DNA of 21,028 nt, taken from positions 1 through 21,028 of IMG/VR virus record IMGVR_UViG_3300032069_000226; one strand, 5' to 3'. Below are positions 12,775-20,458 of this stretch, one piece after another. This DNA is from a virus. Position numbers and translations under genes: made by a program. Numbering within the stretch: position 1 is the stretch's first letter; each line of letters begins with the position of its first letter. The notes under the pieces are model-generated. The model worked only from the letters and a program-made list of their open reading frames with translations, searched no databases and had not been told where the DNA came from.

Positions 12775-13571
12775 AATACTTTGTTGTCTCGAACGATCGG
12801 AGGAAAGAGCGAGTATACCTTGCTCCCGCAGGAGCAAAGAACATCCTCAGTAGTTTTTACTACATCAACAAGGGCTATCAGCCCTGGGCACTTGTCCGTG
12901 AGCCTTCGATCAGTCTAATGATTGACTCCGGTGCACATAGTTTTCGCATGGCACGAGGCAAGGCGTCACGATTTTCTCTGACGAAGTTCGCGGAGTATTA
13001 TATCGAGTTCATTCGGAAGTTTCAGGGATTGTTCCATTCGTTCGCCGAGTTAGATCTGGAAGAAGTCGTGGGTCAAGTAATCTGCGACAGGTGGTTTGAG
13101 CAGTTGAAGGCGGTTGCTCCGAAGCTACGCTGCATTCGTGTGTGGCATCCCTGGCACGGATTTGATCGATGGAAACTATATTGTAAACAGACAGACTATG
13201 TCGGGATCGGAGGAGGTTGGAACACACGCAATCGCGTTTCTCGTTCGATATTGACGAAACTTGTTCACTATGCCTATGAACGTGGGGTCAAGGTACACGC
13301 CTTTGGTTGCACGTCGGTGAACTTTTTGTATGACATTCCTTTCTACTCCGTTGATTCATCGAGTTGGGTTGCGGGAGAAATGTATGGCAAAGCATACGAA
13401 CTCAAAGGCGGACAATTAGTGCAGCACGACCTCAAAAACAACACTGGAACGTTGAAACAGTTGAACGAATACAGCGAAATCACGTTGCAAAACCTCAAGG
13501 TATTTTTGGAGTTTGAGACTTTTCTCACAGAACTCTGGAAAGAGCGAGGAATTGTCTGGAATGAGACCTGA
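12771..13571 (+). CDS. dpdA: DpdA-like DNA deazaguanine transglycosylase
   Basis: A 266-aa relative of tRNA-guanine transglycosylase in the phage DpdA group, which exchanges guanine in DNA for a 7-deazaguanine. Motifs run in the expected order: LMIDSGAHSF (Asp52, base-binding/catalytic region), ELDLEEVVG (93-101), a HPWHG segment, YVGIGGG (143-149, substrate loop), VKVHAFGCTS (173-182) and FYSVDSSSW (191-199, Asp195, probable nucleophile region). It has no tRNA-specific PUA-type extension. Translation is coupled: ATG 12771 overlaps the glycosyltransferase stop. With folE, queD and queE upstream, it makes the operon a DNA-modification pathway, probably protecting phage DNA from host restriction. 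Confidence 0.85.
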   Translation: MKYFVVSNDRRKERVYLAPAGAKNILSSFYYINKGYQPWALVREPSISLMIDSGAHSFRMARGKASRFSLTKFAEYYIEFIRKFQGLFHSFAELDLEEVVGQVICDRWFEQLKAVAPKLRCIRVWHPWHGFDRWKLYCKQTDYVGIGGGWNTRNRVSRSILTKLVHYAYERGVKVHAFGCTSVNFLYDIPFYSVDSSSWVAGEMYGKAYELKGGQLVQHDLKNNTGTLKQLNEYSEITLQNLKVFLEFETFLTELWKERGIVWNET

Positions 13572-14211
13572 ACCTACGATCGTTCGATTGCCGATTGAAA
13601 GCCTTGTGCCTGCAGACTGGAACTGGAAAACGAAAGGCGAGAACGAACGCGTCGAGAAATTCATTCGCAGCATCGAACACGATCGGTCAGCAGGAGTTCT
13701 TGCGGTTCGGGAATTAGGGAATAAAAAGTATGAAGTCATTGACGGGAACCATCGCCTGACCGCATTGAAGCAGTTGAAGTGGAAAGCCGTACCATGTGAG
13801 AACTTCGGCGCATTGTCTCTTGCAGAAGCAATGACGACGGCGCGAAGGAGAAACTTTGACTGGTTCGAAGACGACATCTTCAAATATGCGAAGGCATTCC
13901 AGAGCGTTACTGAGGAGATACCCGTGGCAGAACTGGCAATGTTCATGCCTGAGACCCGAAATGAGCTTGAAACTCTCGCGCACTTTACAGATTTTTCATG
14001 GCAGAAGCACGATGCCCTGGGAGAGACTTCAGAGAAGACGACATTCGTTGTAACACTCAAAGTTGACGCTCCGAATCACAAACTCTGGTTGAAGCTCCTC
14101 GGAAGTTACTATAATCGGTTAGGGGTTGAAGACCCAGCGCATGTGTTCATTGACCTTATAAAAGAAAAACTCCAAAAGTTCAACGGGCAAAAGAAAAAGA
14201 ATAGACCATGA
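13561..14211 (+). CDS. ParB/Srx-type nuclease-like protein
   Basis: A 216-aa protein. I choose ATG 13561 (MRPEPTIVRLPIESLVP), overlapping dpdA by 11 nt, over a frame start at 13513 inside dpdA. The N-terminal 90 residues are a ParB-N/sulfiredoxin-like domain with the VIDGNHRLTALKQL motif. The rest is helical with a final alpha/beta segment and a Lys-rich end. Phage ParB-like proteins often precede terminase genes and may nick DNA, hydrolyse a nucleotide or assist packaging. A link to the modified DNA is possible. It overlaps the small terminase start by 4 nt. Confidence 0.75.
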   Translation: MRPEPTIVRLPIESLVPADWNWKTKGENERVEKFIRSIEHDRSAGVLAVRELGNKKYEVIDGNHRLTALKQLKWKAVPCENFGALSLAEAMTTARRRNFDWFEDDIFKYAKAFQSVTEEIPVAELAMFMPETRNELETLAHFTDFSWQKHDALGETSEKTTFVVTLKVDAPNHKLWLKLLGSYYNRLGVEDPAHVFIDLIKEKLQKFNGQKKKNRP

Positions 14212-14807
14212 CCGACGGTGATGGGCAAGCTAAAATGAGACCAAGTCTCATAAAGAAAAAGCACGCAGGTGGCCGACCATCCAAATACGGCTCGATTAGT
14301 CTTGAGCAAGTCGAGACTGCGGGAAGGCTTGGAGGTACAAACGAAGAGATTGCAATCCTTCTCGGAATTAACGTCTCGACGTTGCTTCGGTACAAGAAAA
14401 TTCCAGAGTTTTGCACAATCTTAAAAAAAGGGAAAGTTGAGGCAGACAACCGTGTCGTATTGAGTCTTTATCAACGAGCGATGGGATATAACTTCACAGA
14501 AGAGACGCAAGAGTTGATGAACATTCCTGATCCGAATCATCCGGGGCAGAGATTGAGTTTGCAACAAATGGTTGTCACAAAACGGGTGACGAAACACATA
14601 CCACCGGACGTTGCTGCGACGTTCATTTGGTTAAAGAACCGAAGACCAGAAGAGTGGAGAGACGTACATGAGTTCAAGGCTCAAGAGCCGAAAAAATATG
14701 AAGACCCGTTCCTCGAGCTTGCCCGTCTCCTTGGAGAAGCGGGCATCCCTGTTGAGGAAGCGATTGACAGAAGACCAAGTCGTCCAAGCAATTCCGAACC
14801 TCAATAG
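14208..14807 (+). CDS. terS: Terminase small subunit
   Basis: A 199-aa protein just before the large terminase. After a basic N-terminus with GGRPSKYG comes a helix-turn-helix (GGTNEEIAILLGINVSTLLRY, residues about 43-65) for recognising the packaging site. A helical oligomerisation region follows with LYQRAMGYNFTEE, and ATFIWLKNRRPEEWRD, a segment typical of HTH-type phage small terminases. The C-terminal 45 residues probably contact the large subunit. The 17-bp palindrome at 14235-14251 lies in codons 10-15. The start overlaps the ParB-like stop; no Shine-Dalgarno is visible. Confidence 0.8.
   Translation: MTDGDGQAKMRPSLIKKKHAGGRPSKYGSISLEQVETAGRLGGTNEEIAILLGINVSTLLRYKKIPEFCTILKKGKVEADNRVVLSLYQRAMGYNFTEETQELMNIPDPNHPGQRLSLQQMVVTKRVTKHIPPDVAATFIWLKNRRPEEWRDVHEFKAQEPKKYEDPFLELARLLGEAGIPVEEAIDRRPSRPSNSEPQ
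14235..14251. promoter_or_regulatory. Perfect palindrome ATGAGAC-CAA-GTCTCAT, copy 2
   Basis: The same 17 bp as at 255-271, here inside the terminase small subunit gene just after its start. Identity and symmetry over two distant, otherwise unrelated places suggest a protein-binding site. This copy could be part of the packaging-site region often found in or near terS, or an operator shared by early and late blocks. Confidence 0.35.
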
Positions 14808-16296
14808 GATTGTGTGGGGGAAAAAACCGCTGATCTTTTTTTCTGATAGATTCAGTGTTCCACGTGAAACGATTGACTGGACGCTTCTGCCGGAGTATAA
14901 GTCTCACCGGTGGGATGGGACTCCAAATCCTCTGGTAGAAATCATTCGAGCTATTCAAGAAAACAAATGGGTCGGAGTTGAAAGTGGAACGGGAACGGGC
15001 AAGACATTCCTCGCCAGTCTCCTAACTCGATGGTGGTTAGAAACTTACGAGAACTCCATTGTCGTGACGAGCGCACCGAAGCAGAAACAACTTGAGCTTC
15101 ACGTCTGGAAAGAATTAAGATTGCTCCAAGACCTTGCTCCCGTCGGAGAGATGCAAACCCTAATGTTGAAAATGAAACCACCCGATGACAAGGCATGGAT
15201 TGCGGTAGGTTTTGTTGCTGGCACACGCGCCAATGAGGAAATAGCATCACGGGCCAGAGGGTTCCACGCTGAACACATGCTTATTATCCTCGAAGAGACC
15301 CCGGGCATTCCAATGCAGACGATCCGAGCGTTTGAGGCTACTTGTACCGCGCCTCATAACATCATCGTGGCAATGGGCAATCCTGACTTCAAACTGGACA
15401 ACCTTCATCAGTTCTGTGAACTTCCGAACGTGAAACACATCAGGATCTCCGGGTATGATTATCCGAACGTGGTTCTGGACAAACCGATGTTTGTCAAAGG
15501 AGCTCAGAGTCGCGTCGGGCTTGAGAGACTTGCACAAGTTTACGGCGGGAAAGACACACCTCTATACCTGAGTCGTGCTCGAGGCATTTGTCCAGAGCAA
15601 GCGGTTGATGCACTGATCAGGATTCAATGGTGTGTTGAAGCACAGAACCGATGGAACGAAGTAGAAGGCAATCTCACGGGGTTGCCTGCACTGGGAATAG
15701 ACGTAGCGAACAGCGAACAAGGAGATCGGGCTGCAATTGCCTATGGTCGAGGCTCTCAGTTGATAAAGGTCGATGCGTTTGCGTGCCCCAATGCCAATCA
15801 CCTTGGCGGGCAAGTATGGCGGATGATGAAGGACCATACGATCATGCCTGAGTATGTTGGCGTTGACGGAGTCGGAGTTGGTGCGGGCACGATCAACGAA
15901 CTGATTCGCCTCGGAACTTACGTTCAAAATCTCATTGGTGGAGAGAAGCCTCTCGAAGACAGATCACAGGCAGAACGATTCAATAATCTTCGTAGCCAGA
16001 TGTGGTGGAAAATGCGACAGGATTTGCAGTTCGGTCGAATTGCTTTACCTCTTGATGACGAGTTGTTAGCTGACTTAACGATGCCGAAGTTTTCAGAAGA
16101 ACGAGACGATAGAACGATTCGAGTAGAGTCAAAAGAAACCCTGAGGAAGCGTCTCGGTCGCAGTCCAGACAAAGGTGATGCAGCGGTCTATTGGAATTGG
16201 GTTAGGTCGAGCGGCGAAAGAGGAACGTCGTTGCAGGCGATCAGAAACGTGAGGATTCAGGAATCAGAAACCTCTGAAGTCACTACCCTCTATTGA
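14764..16296 (+). CDS. terL: Terminase large subunit (ATPase and nuclease)
   Basis: The packaging motor, 510 aa from TTG 14764 (GAGG at 14754-14757, 44-nt overlap with terS). Upstream in-frame ATGs at 14668 and 14698 would overlap by over 100 nt, and GTG 14812 is the alternative. Using this start, Walker A is ESGTGTGKT (73-81) and Walker B LIILEE (173-178). The C-terminal RNase H-like nuclease shows GIDVANSEQGD (Asp313), VGVDGVG (Asp368) and KGDAAVY (Asp472), the three metal-binding acidic positions. SRARGFHAEH precedes Walker B as in other phage terminases. It cuts concatemeric DNA and drives it through the portal made by the next gene. Confidence 0.9.
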   Translation: MTEDQVVQAIPNLNRIVWGKKPLIFFSDRFSVPRETIDWTLLPEYKSHRWDGTPNPLVEIIRAIQENKWVGVESGTGTGKTFLASLLTRWWLETYENSIVVTSAPKQKQLELHVWKELRLLQDLAPVGEMQTLMLKMKPPDDKAWIAVGFVAGTRANEEIASRARGFHAEHMLIILEETPGIPMQTIRAFEATCTAPHNIIVAMGNPDFKLDNLHQFCELPNVKHIRISGYDYPNVVLDKPMFVKGAQSRVGLERLAQVYGGKDTPLYLSRARGICPEQAVDALIRIQWCVEAQNRWNEVEGNLTGLPALGIDVANSEQGDRAAIAYGRGSQLIKVDAFACPNANHLGGQVWRMMKDHTIMPEYVGVDGVGVGAGTINELIRLGTYVQNLIGGEKPLEDRSQAERFNNLRSQMWWKMRQDLQFGRIALPLDDELLADLTMPKFSEERDDRTIRVESKETLRKRLGRSPDKGDAAVYWNWVRSSGERGTSLQAIRNVRIQESETSEVTTLY

Positions 16297-16321
16297 CATT
16301 TATTGAATTATGTTGTACCCT
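16293..16321 (+). promoter_or_regulatory. Possible late promoter before the portal gene
   Basis: TTGACA (16293-16298), overlapping the terminase stop, is followed after exactly 17 bp by TACCCT (16316-16321), only three of six matches to a -10. It sits in the only real gap (49 bp) between terminase and portal. The perfect -35 may be chance. Confidence 0.3.
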
Positions 16322-16345
16322 TGCCTCCAATCAAGGAAATGAACG

Positions 16346-17692
16346 ATGGCTGCACCTAAGACATCAAACCAACTTACCAGACGGTTGCCTGAGTACGGTG
16401 AACTCATTTCTTTGATGCAGACTGAGACCGCTTCCATTATTACGGACTACATCCGTCAGTATGTCGGCATCATATCTCAAACACCGGAGCCGGGGCAAGG
16501 CATTTTCATCAACTGGGATCGAATTCTGAGGACGCAATTATTCCAAGAGCTTGCCTGGTATGAACTTTATCAAGAGGTGGAGCGCGATCCACACGTGGCA
16601 GCCGTCATGAGTTCGGCAAAGTTGAACATTGCTGGATTGAAGTGGGATGTGACAGGGTACATGGAACCGGGAGAGAGAGAGCCTTCTCCACGTAACAAAG
16701 CCATCGCGGGTTTTGTGAAGCAGGCCTTGTTGAATGTGGGGTTTTTGCCTCAACATCTTTACAACCTGATGAGCGCGCTTGGGATGGGTTTCGCAGTTTC
16801 GGAAATCATTTGGGACGTCACCGATAAAGGCGTCACGATAGGTCGAATCCTTAATCGTCCGCAGCGAAGGTTTCAATTTGATGCAGTTGATAGATCGCTC
16901 AAACTTAGGAATATGCAAGAGCCTTACTATGGCATACCGTTACCGGATAAAAAGTTCATCGTTCACCGTTGTTCGGGGCAATGGGACAATCCATTCGGAG
17001 ATGCTCTCGACCAATCGCTGTATTGGATGTGGCTCTTCAAAAAAACCGTCATCAAGTTTTGGATGCAACACTTAGAAGTCCAGGCCTCTTCCATTCCGAT
17101 TGTGAAACACCCCATAAGTGCAACGCCAGAGTTGAAAGCAGAGGCACTGGAAATTGCAAAGATGATTCGGAACGGAGCTTACGGCAGGCTTCCAGACAAC
17201 TTTGAACTTATTTTTGCGGAGGTAAAAAGCTCTGTCCAGAACGCTGAATCTTACCAGATGTTCGTGAGGATGTGCAATGACGAAATCTCAAAATGCGTGA
17301 ATGGGCAAACATTGACCACGGAAGCGAGTTCAGCAACGGGAATGGGCACACGTGCATTGGGCACTGTACATCAAGTGACACAAGACCAGAGAAATGTGTT
17401 CCGTGGAGAGGGATTAGCAGCGACGCTTAATCAAACTATTGTCCGATGGATGGTAGATTTCAACTTTGCCAATGTGGACGGCTATCCGCAGTTCAGATTC
17501 GACATTGAAGCGCCGAAGGATTTGCTACAGGAATCTCAGATTGTCAAGAACCTGTCTGAGGCAGGATATGATTTTGATGAGCAGGAATTGTCCGAGAAGT
17601 TCAATTATACGATCCTAAAGAAAGCGCCAGTAAAAGTAGCTCCAATTCCGTCACCATTGCTGAAACCTTCACCAGTAGAGGAAATCACATGA
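16346..17692 (+). CDS. Portal protein, Mu gp29-like (DUF935)
   Basis: A 448-aa portal that forms the dodecameric DNA gate at the capsid vertex. DUF935 hallmarks are ERDPHVAAVMSSAKLNIAGL (about 78-97), GMGFAVSEIIWDV (145-157), GIPLPDKKFIVHRCSG, the NPFGDALDQSLYWMWLFKK stretch and GQTLTTEASSATG with RALGTVHQV in the C-terminal third. The proline-rich end (PVKVAPIPSPLLKPSP) is probably disordered. Start ATG 16346 has AAGGAA eight bases upstream. Next to TerL it fixes the identity of the packaging module. Confidence 0.9.
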   Translation: MAAPKTSNQLTRRLPEYGELISLMQTETASIITDYIRQYVGIISQTPEPGQGIFINWDRILRTQLFQELAWYELYQEVERDPHVAAVMSSAKLNIAGLKWDVTGYMEPGEREPSPRNKAIAGFVKQALLNVGFLPQHLYNLMSALGMGFAVSEIIWDVTDKGVTIGRILNRPQRRFQFDAVDRSLKLRNMQEPYYGIPLPDKKFIVHRCSGQWDNPFGDALDQSLYWMWLFKKTVIKFWMQHLEVQASSIPIVKHPISATPELKAEALEIAKMIRNGAYGRLPDNFELIFAEVKSSVQNAESYQMFVRMCNDEISKCVNGQTLTTEASSATGMGTRALGTVHQVTQDQRNVFRGEGLAATLNQTIVRWMVDFNFANVDGYPQFRFDIEAPKDLLQESQIVKNLSEAGYDFDEQELSEKFNYTILKKAPVKVAPIPSPLLKPSPVEEIT

Positions 17693-17719
17693 ACGGTCAA
17701 AGTATTAGAGAACTGTAGC

Positions 17720-18574
17720 GTGATTACACTCGGCATCACGACATACAACCAAGAAGTCCTCTGGCTTCGACGTGAACTCTGGAATGCGTTGATCGCTCAG
17801 ACTGACAAAGACTTTGAATTGGTTATTGTAGACGACAATTCCGGTGACCAAACGAGCCTTGTCATCAAGGAACTCTGTGCAGTCTATGAGCCTCCATTCG
17901 ACCTGCGGCTGTTCCGATGTACCGCAGAGAAGAAAGGCTTTGGGGTGAATGCCTTGCCACAAAACATTGTATTCAAGGAAGCGAGAGGAGAGGTTGTAGT
18001 TCTCTGCGACGATGATGGGGTCGTCGATTCAGCATTGATTGAATACGTTAAGAGCCTGAAGGTGCAGGAGACAAATGGGGTTTACTACGGCTCTCAGCTT
18101 TACATCGACCCGAAGACCAAAGAGATTCTTGAGTATGATAAGCGACTCGGGCGTTATGGATCAGTTCCGTTCTTTGGCAGAGTGAAGCGAATTGACAAAG
18201 ACGATTTGCATGAGTTGGGAGCATTGGTTGTATTTCCAACAAGCCTCATTCGTTCTATCGGCGGGCATGAGATGGAGAACGTCGGATGGAGAGGTAACGA
18301 CGCTCGCCTGGGTGGCAGGTTGAAGCAAGTTACGCAGACGTATTTCGTCACCGACATTGCGATGAGGTTTTTGCACTTTGGATTGAGTTGGCACATGCAG
18401 GCACACAAAGAAAATCGTCACGCTGAAATACGCGAAAGAACGTTAAGCCCGAACCTCGGGCAATGTGAACTCACTCCGATAGCCAATGGCGGCGAGAAAT
18501 TCTGGACAAGCGGAATTCTCGATTCACTGTACCACGAACAATTCGTTTGGGAGGTAGAACATGCCACAGGTTGA
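17720..18574 (+). CDS. GT-A glycosyltransferase (family 2-like) within the head module
   Basis: A 284-aa protein. GTG 17720 is the only plausible start, as the frame closes at 17690. ITLGITTYNQ and VIVDDNSGDQT (about residues 2-46) are the family 2 nucleotide-sugar-binding strands. LCDDDGVVDSA (about 94-104) carries the acidic metal motif, and the GGHEMENVGWRGNDARLGGRL stretch (residues about 180-200) holds the base/acceptor region with Glu-Asn and Asn-Asp. It sits between portal and protease. It could glycosylate virion protein or the modified DNA. A 9-codon ORF (17689-17718), starting in the portal stop, may couple its translation. Its stop overlaps the next gene by 14 nt. Confidence 0.75.
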   Translation: MITLGITTYNQEVLWLRRELWNALIAQTDKDFELVIVDDNSGDQTSLVIKELCAVYEPPFDLRLFRCTAEKKGFGVNALPQNIVFKEARGEVVVLCDDDGVVDSALIEYVKSLKVQETNGVYYGSQLYIDPKTKEILEYDKRLGRYGSVPFFGRVKRIDKDDLHELGALVVFPTSLIRSIGGHEMENVGWRGNDARLGGRLKQVTQTYFVTDIAMRFLHFGLSWHMQAHKENRHAEIRERTLSPNLGQCELTPIANGGEKFWTSGILDSLYHEQFVWEVEHATG

Positions 18575-20033
18575 AGGTGCTCCGAAAGGACTGAACGATA
18601 TTCTTGAGTCTGCCTACCAAAGTGCGCTCAAGAAGTATCCCGGCAATAAAGGCAAAGCAGCGAAAATTGCATGGGGGGCTGTCAAGAACGCTGGATGGTC
18701 GAAAAACAAAGACGGCAAATGGGTGAAAAAGAAAAAAGAGATGGCTGACGTTACGGCAAAAGACCTTGTGATTTTTAAGGCGGGGCACTGGAACGGCGAG
18801 ACCTTCACGGAAGAGGATTTGGACAACATGGTCAAATCGTTCAATACCGAAGAAGGCATCCCGATCATCATAGGTCATTCGTCTGACTACAAAGGGCACA
18901 CGCGCATTCCTGCTTTTGGACGTATCCTCGGAGGATTGAAACGTATTGGTCAGGATTTGATTGCTTCAGGCGTGCAGTTCAACGACAAACTCGCTCATTG
19001 GATACAGGAAGGCTTCTACAACAAACGAAGCATCGAACTGACGAGAGACAATAAAAAAGTTCTTGCCGTCGGCATGCTCGGAGCCGTTCCTCCGGCAGTC
19101 ACAGGATTACCCGGGAACGATGAGGCGTTGAACGAAGTCGCATTGCAATTTGCAGCGATGAGTGACGCAAAGGTAATTGAGTTTGCACAAACGGATGATG
19201 GACAAACCTCTGCCGACGGTGGAGCTGTCGATGAGGTTGAGGCAATTGGAACAGACGACACGGTCAAAGACATAACTGAGTACTGCGCCAACTTTATCTC
19301 ATTAGTTGAGGATAATCTGAACGCCGATGTTGATGCTGAGACGTGCAAGCAGAGAATCAATTTAGCGGCTTACGATCTGCAAAGTGAAATCCAAGAGTGT
19401 CTCAGCATGCACTTTATGTTCATCGATAAACTTGAGAACATCGAGGAGCATCAGGAGTCCGAGATGTCAGAGAAAAAGAACTGGCTGGCACAACTGGCCG
19501 GGAAAATTATTCATAAACAAAAGGAGTCCGCTATGGACAAAGAGAAGGAGGAGACGTATCAGAACAAAATAGTCGCCCTTGAGACTCAGAACCAAGAGTT
19601 TGCCGAAAAGGAACGGCTGGCAAACGAGGCGAAGGTGAAAGCCGCGAAAGACGCGGAGGAAATCGCACGAGTTACTGAGGTAAAGACCTTCTGCGATGCC
19701 GCGATCAAGGAAAACCGCATGAGTCCAGCAATGCGTGAAGCCGATGAGAAAATCATGCTGGAGCTTGCAAAGGTTTCACCGGACGCATTGAAGTCTTTCC
19801 GGGAGAAGTATGCCAAGCCCATCATACCGCTTGGTGTTACAGTGGAAGTAGACGCAAACGATCCGAATGACAAACGTCCTCAGGTCATTGTGAGTGCAGA
19901 GAAATACGTCCAAGCAAACCCGAAAGAATTTTCTGGCTTAACGCCGGATCAAGCACTTTCGCGGGCTATCTTCCTGCACTCAATCGGGCAAATCAAATTT
20001 GAGGGCGGCCAAACCATTTTGAAAGGAGCCTAA
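18561..20033 (+). CDS. ChaB-like domain fused to Mu I-like prohead protease/scaffold
   Basis: A 490-aa protein; ATG 18561 follows GGGAGGTAG. Residues 1-58 resemble ChaB: LNDILESAYQSALKKYPG, then AAKIAWGAVK and GKWVKKKK. Residues about 65-190 match Mu I-like proteases: FKAGHWNGETFTEEDLDNMV, IPIIIGHSSDYKGHTRIPAFG, an IQEGFYNKRSIEL segment and GMLGAVPPAVTGL. The last 190 residues are a charged coiled coil (MSEKK to about 400) plus a C-terminal part, suiting a scaffold. The protease would cut itself, the scaffold and perhaps capsid during maturation. The ChaB fusion is the odd part; ChaB proteins are otherwise small and poorly understood. Confidence 0.8.
   Translation: MPQVEGAPKGLNDILESAYQSALKKYPGNKGKAAKIAWGAVKNAGWSKNKDGKWVKKKKEMADVTAKDLVIFKAGHWNGETFTEEDLDNMVKSFNTEEGIPIIIGHSSDYKGHTRIPAFGRILGGLKRIGQDLIASGVQFNDKLAHWIQEGFYNKRSIELTRDNKKVLAVGMLGAVPPAVTGLPGNDEALNEVALQFAAMSDAKVIEFAQTDDGQTSADGGAVDEVEAIGTDDTVKDITEYCANFISLVEDNLNADVDAETCKQRINLAAYDLQSEIQECLSMHFMFIDKLENIEEHQESEMSEKKNWLAQLAGKIIHKQKESAMDKEKEETYQNKIVALETQNQEFAEKERLANEAKVKAAKDAEEIARVTEVKTFCDAAIKENRMSPAMREADEKIMLELAKVSPDALKSFREKYAKPIIPLGVTVEVDANDPNDKRPQVIVSAEKYVQANPKEFSGLTPDQALSRAIFLHSIGQIKFEGGQTILKGA
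19464..20033 (+). CDS. Possible internally started scaffold (nested in the protease gene)
   Basis: In-frame ATG 19464 (Met302 of the full protein) has AGGAG at 19453-19457 six bases upstream. A second in-frame ATG at 19533 (Met325) has AAAAGGAG, also six bases upstream. Either would give the coiled-coil half alone, 189 or 166 aa. In Mu the scaffold gpZ comes from an internal start in gene I, and lambda C/Nu3 is similar. Product inferred, not proven. Confidence 0.4.
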   Translation: MSEKKNWLAQLAGKIIHKQKESAMDKEKEETYQNKIVALETQNQEFAEKERLANEAKVKAAKDAEEIARVTEVKTFCDAAIKENRMSPAMREADEKIMLELAKVSPDALKSFREKYAKPIIPLGVTVEVDANDPNDKRPQVIVSAEKYVQANPKEFSGLTPDQALSRAIFLHSIGQIKFEGGQTILKGA

Positions 20034-20035
20034 CC

Positions 20036-20446
20036 ATGGCGACCTATGTGGGTGGGGACAAATTAGTCCTCAACAAAGAGTACGTCACGGCAGCGGCAAA
20101 TCTCGCTGACAAGACACTCGTCACCGTCGCAGGTGCAGTGCCAAGCTCAGCGGCGGTTTGCTTTGGCGTGGTAGAAAAAGATACCGCGAGCGGTGACCTC
20201 GCAACGGTGAAAACTGCGCCGGGTATCGTGGAAGTGGTAGCATCTGGAACGGTCACCAAAGGAACAAAGGTGGAGGCATTGCAAGGTAGCATCTATGCCA
20301 ACATCAATGGAACTTCAACCAGCATCACCTATGCTGGCGTTCAAGACTTGGTGAGCGGGTATCCAATAGGGATAGCTCACACAAGTGGGGTTGCAGGCGA
20401 TACGGTTCTTGTTCAACTGTTCGCCAACCAAGCCAAATCAGCCTAA
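20036..20446 (+). CDS. Capsid decoration/cement protein (DUF2190-like)
   Basis: A 136-aa protein behind AAAGGAG, 2 bp after the protease stop. Composition is rich in Ala, Gly, Thr and Val with almost no helix-type charge pattern, as in small beta-rich head decoration proteins. VTVAGAVPSSAAVCFGVVEKD and the SGTVTKGTKVEAL region fit the repeating strand-turn pattern of DUF2190-like cement proteins encoded between protease and capsid genes. The position is the strongest argument. It would bind the outer capsid surface after expansion and stabilise the head. Confidence 0.65.
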   Translation: MATYVGGDKLVLNKEYVTAAANLADKTLVTVAGAVPSSAAVCFGVVEKDTASGDLATVKTAPGIVEVVASGTVTKGTKVEALQGSIYANINGTSTSITYAGVQDLVSGYPIGIAHTSGVAGDTVLVQLFANQAKSA

Positions 20447-20458
20447 AGGAGAACGACC

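Noticed and set aside
14668-14763. Upstream ATG as start of the large terminase
   Set aside because: It would overlap the small subunit gene by 140 nt and add a low-complexity basic leader. TTG 14764 with GAGG is more compact, though protein N-terminal data would decide.
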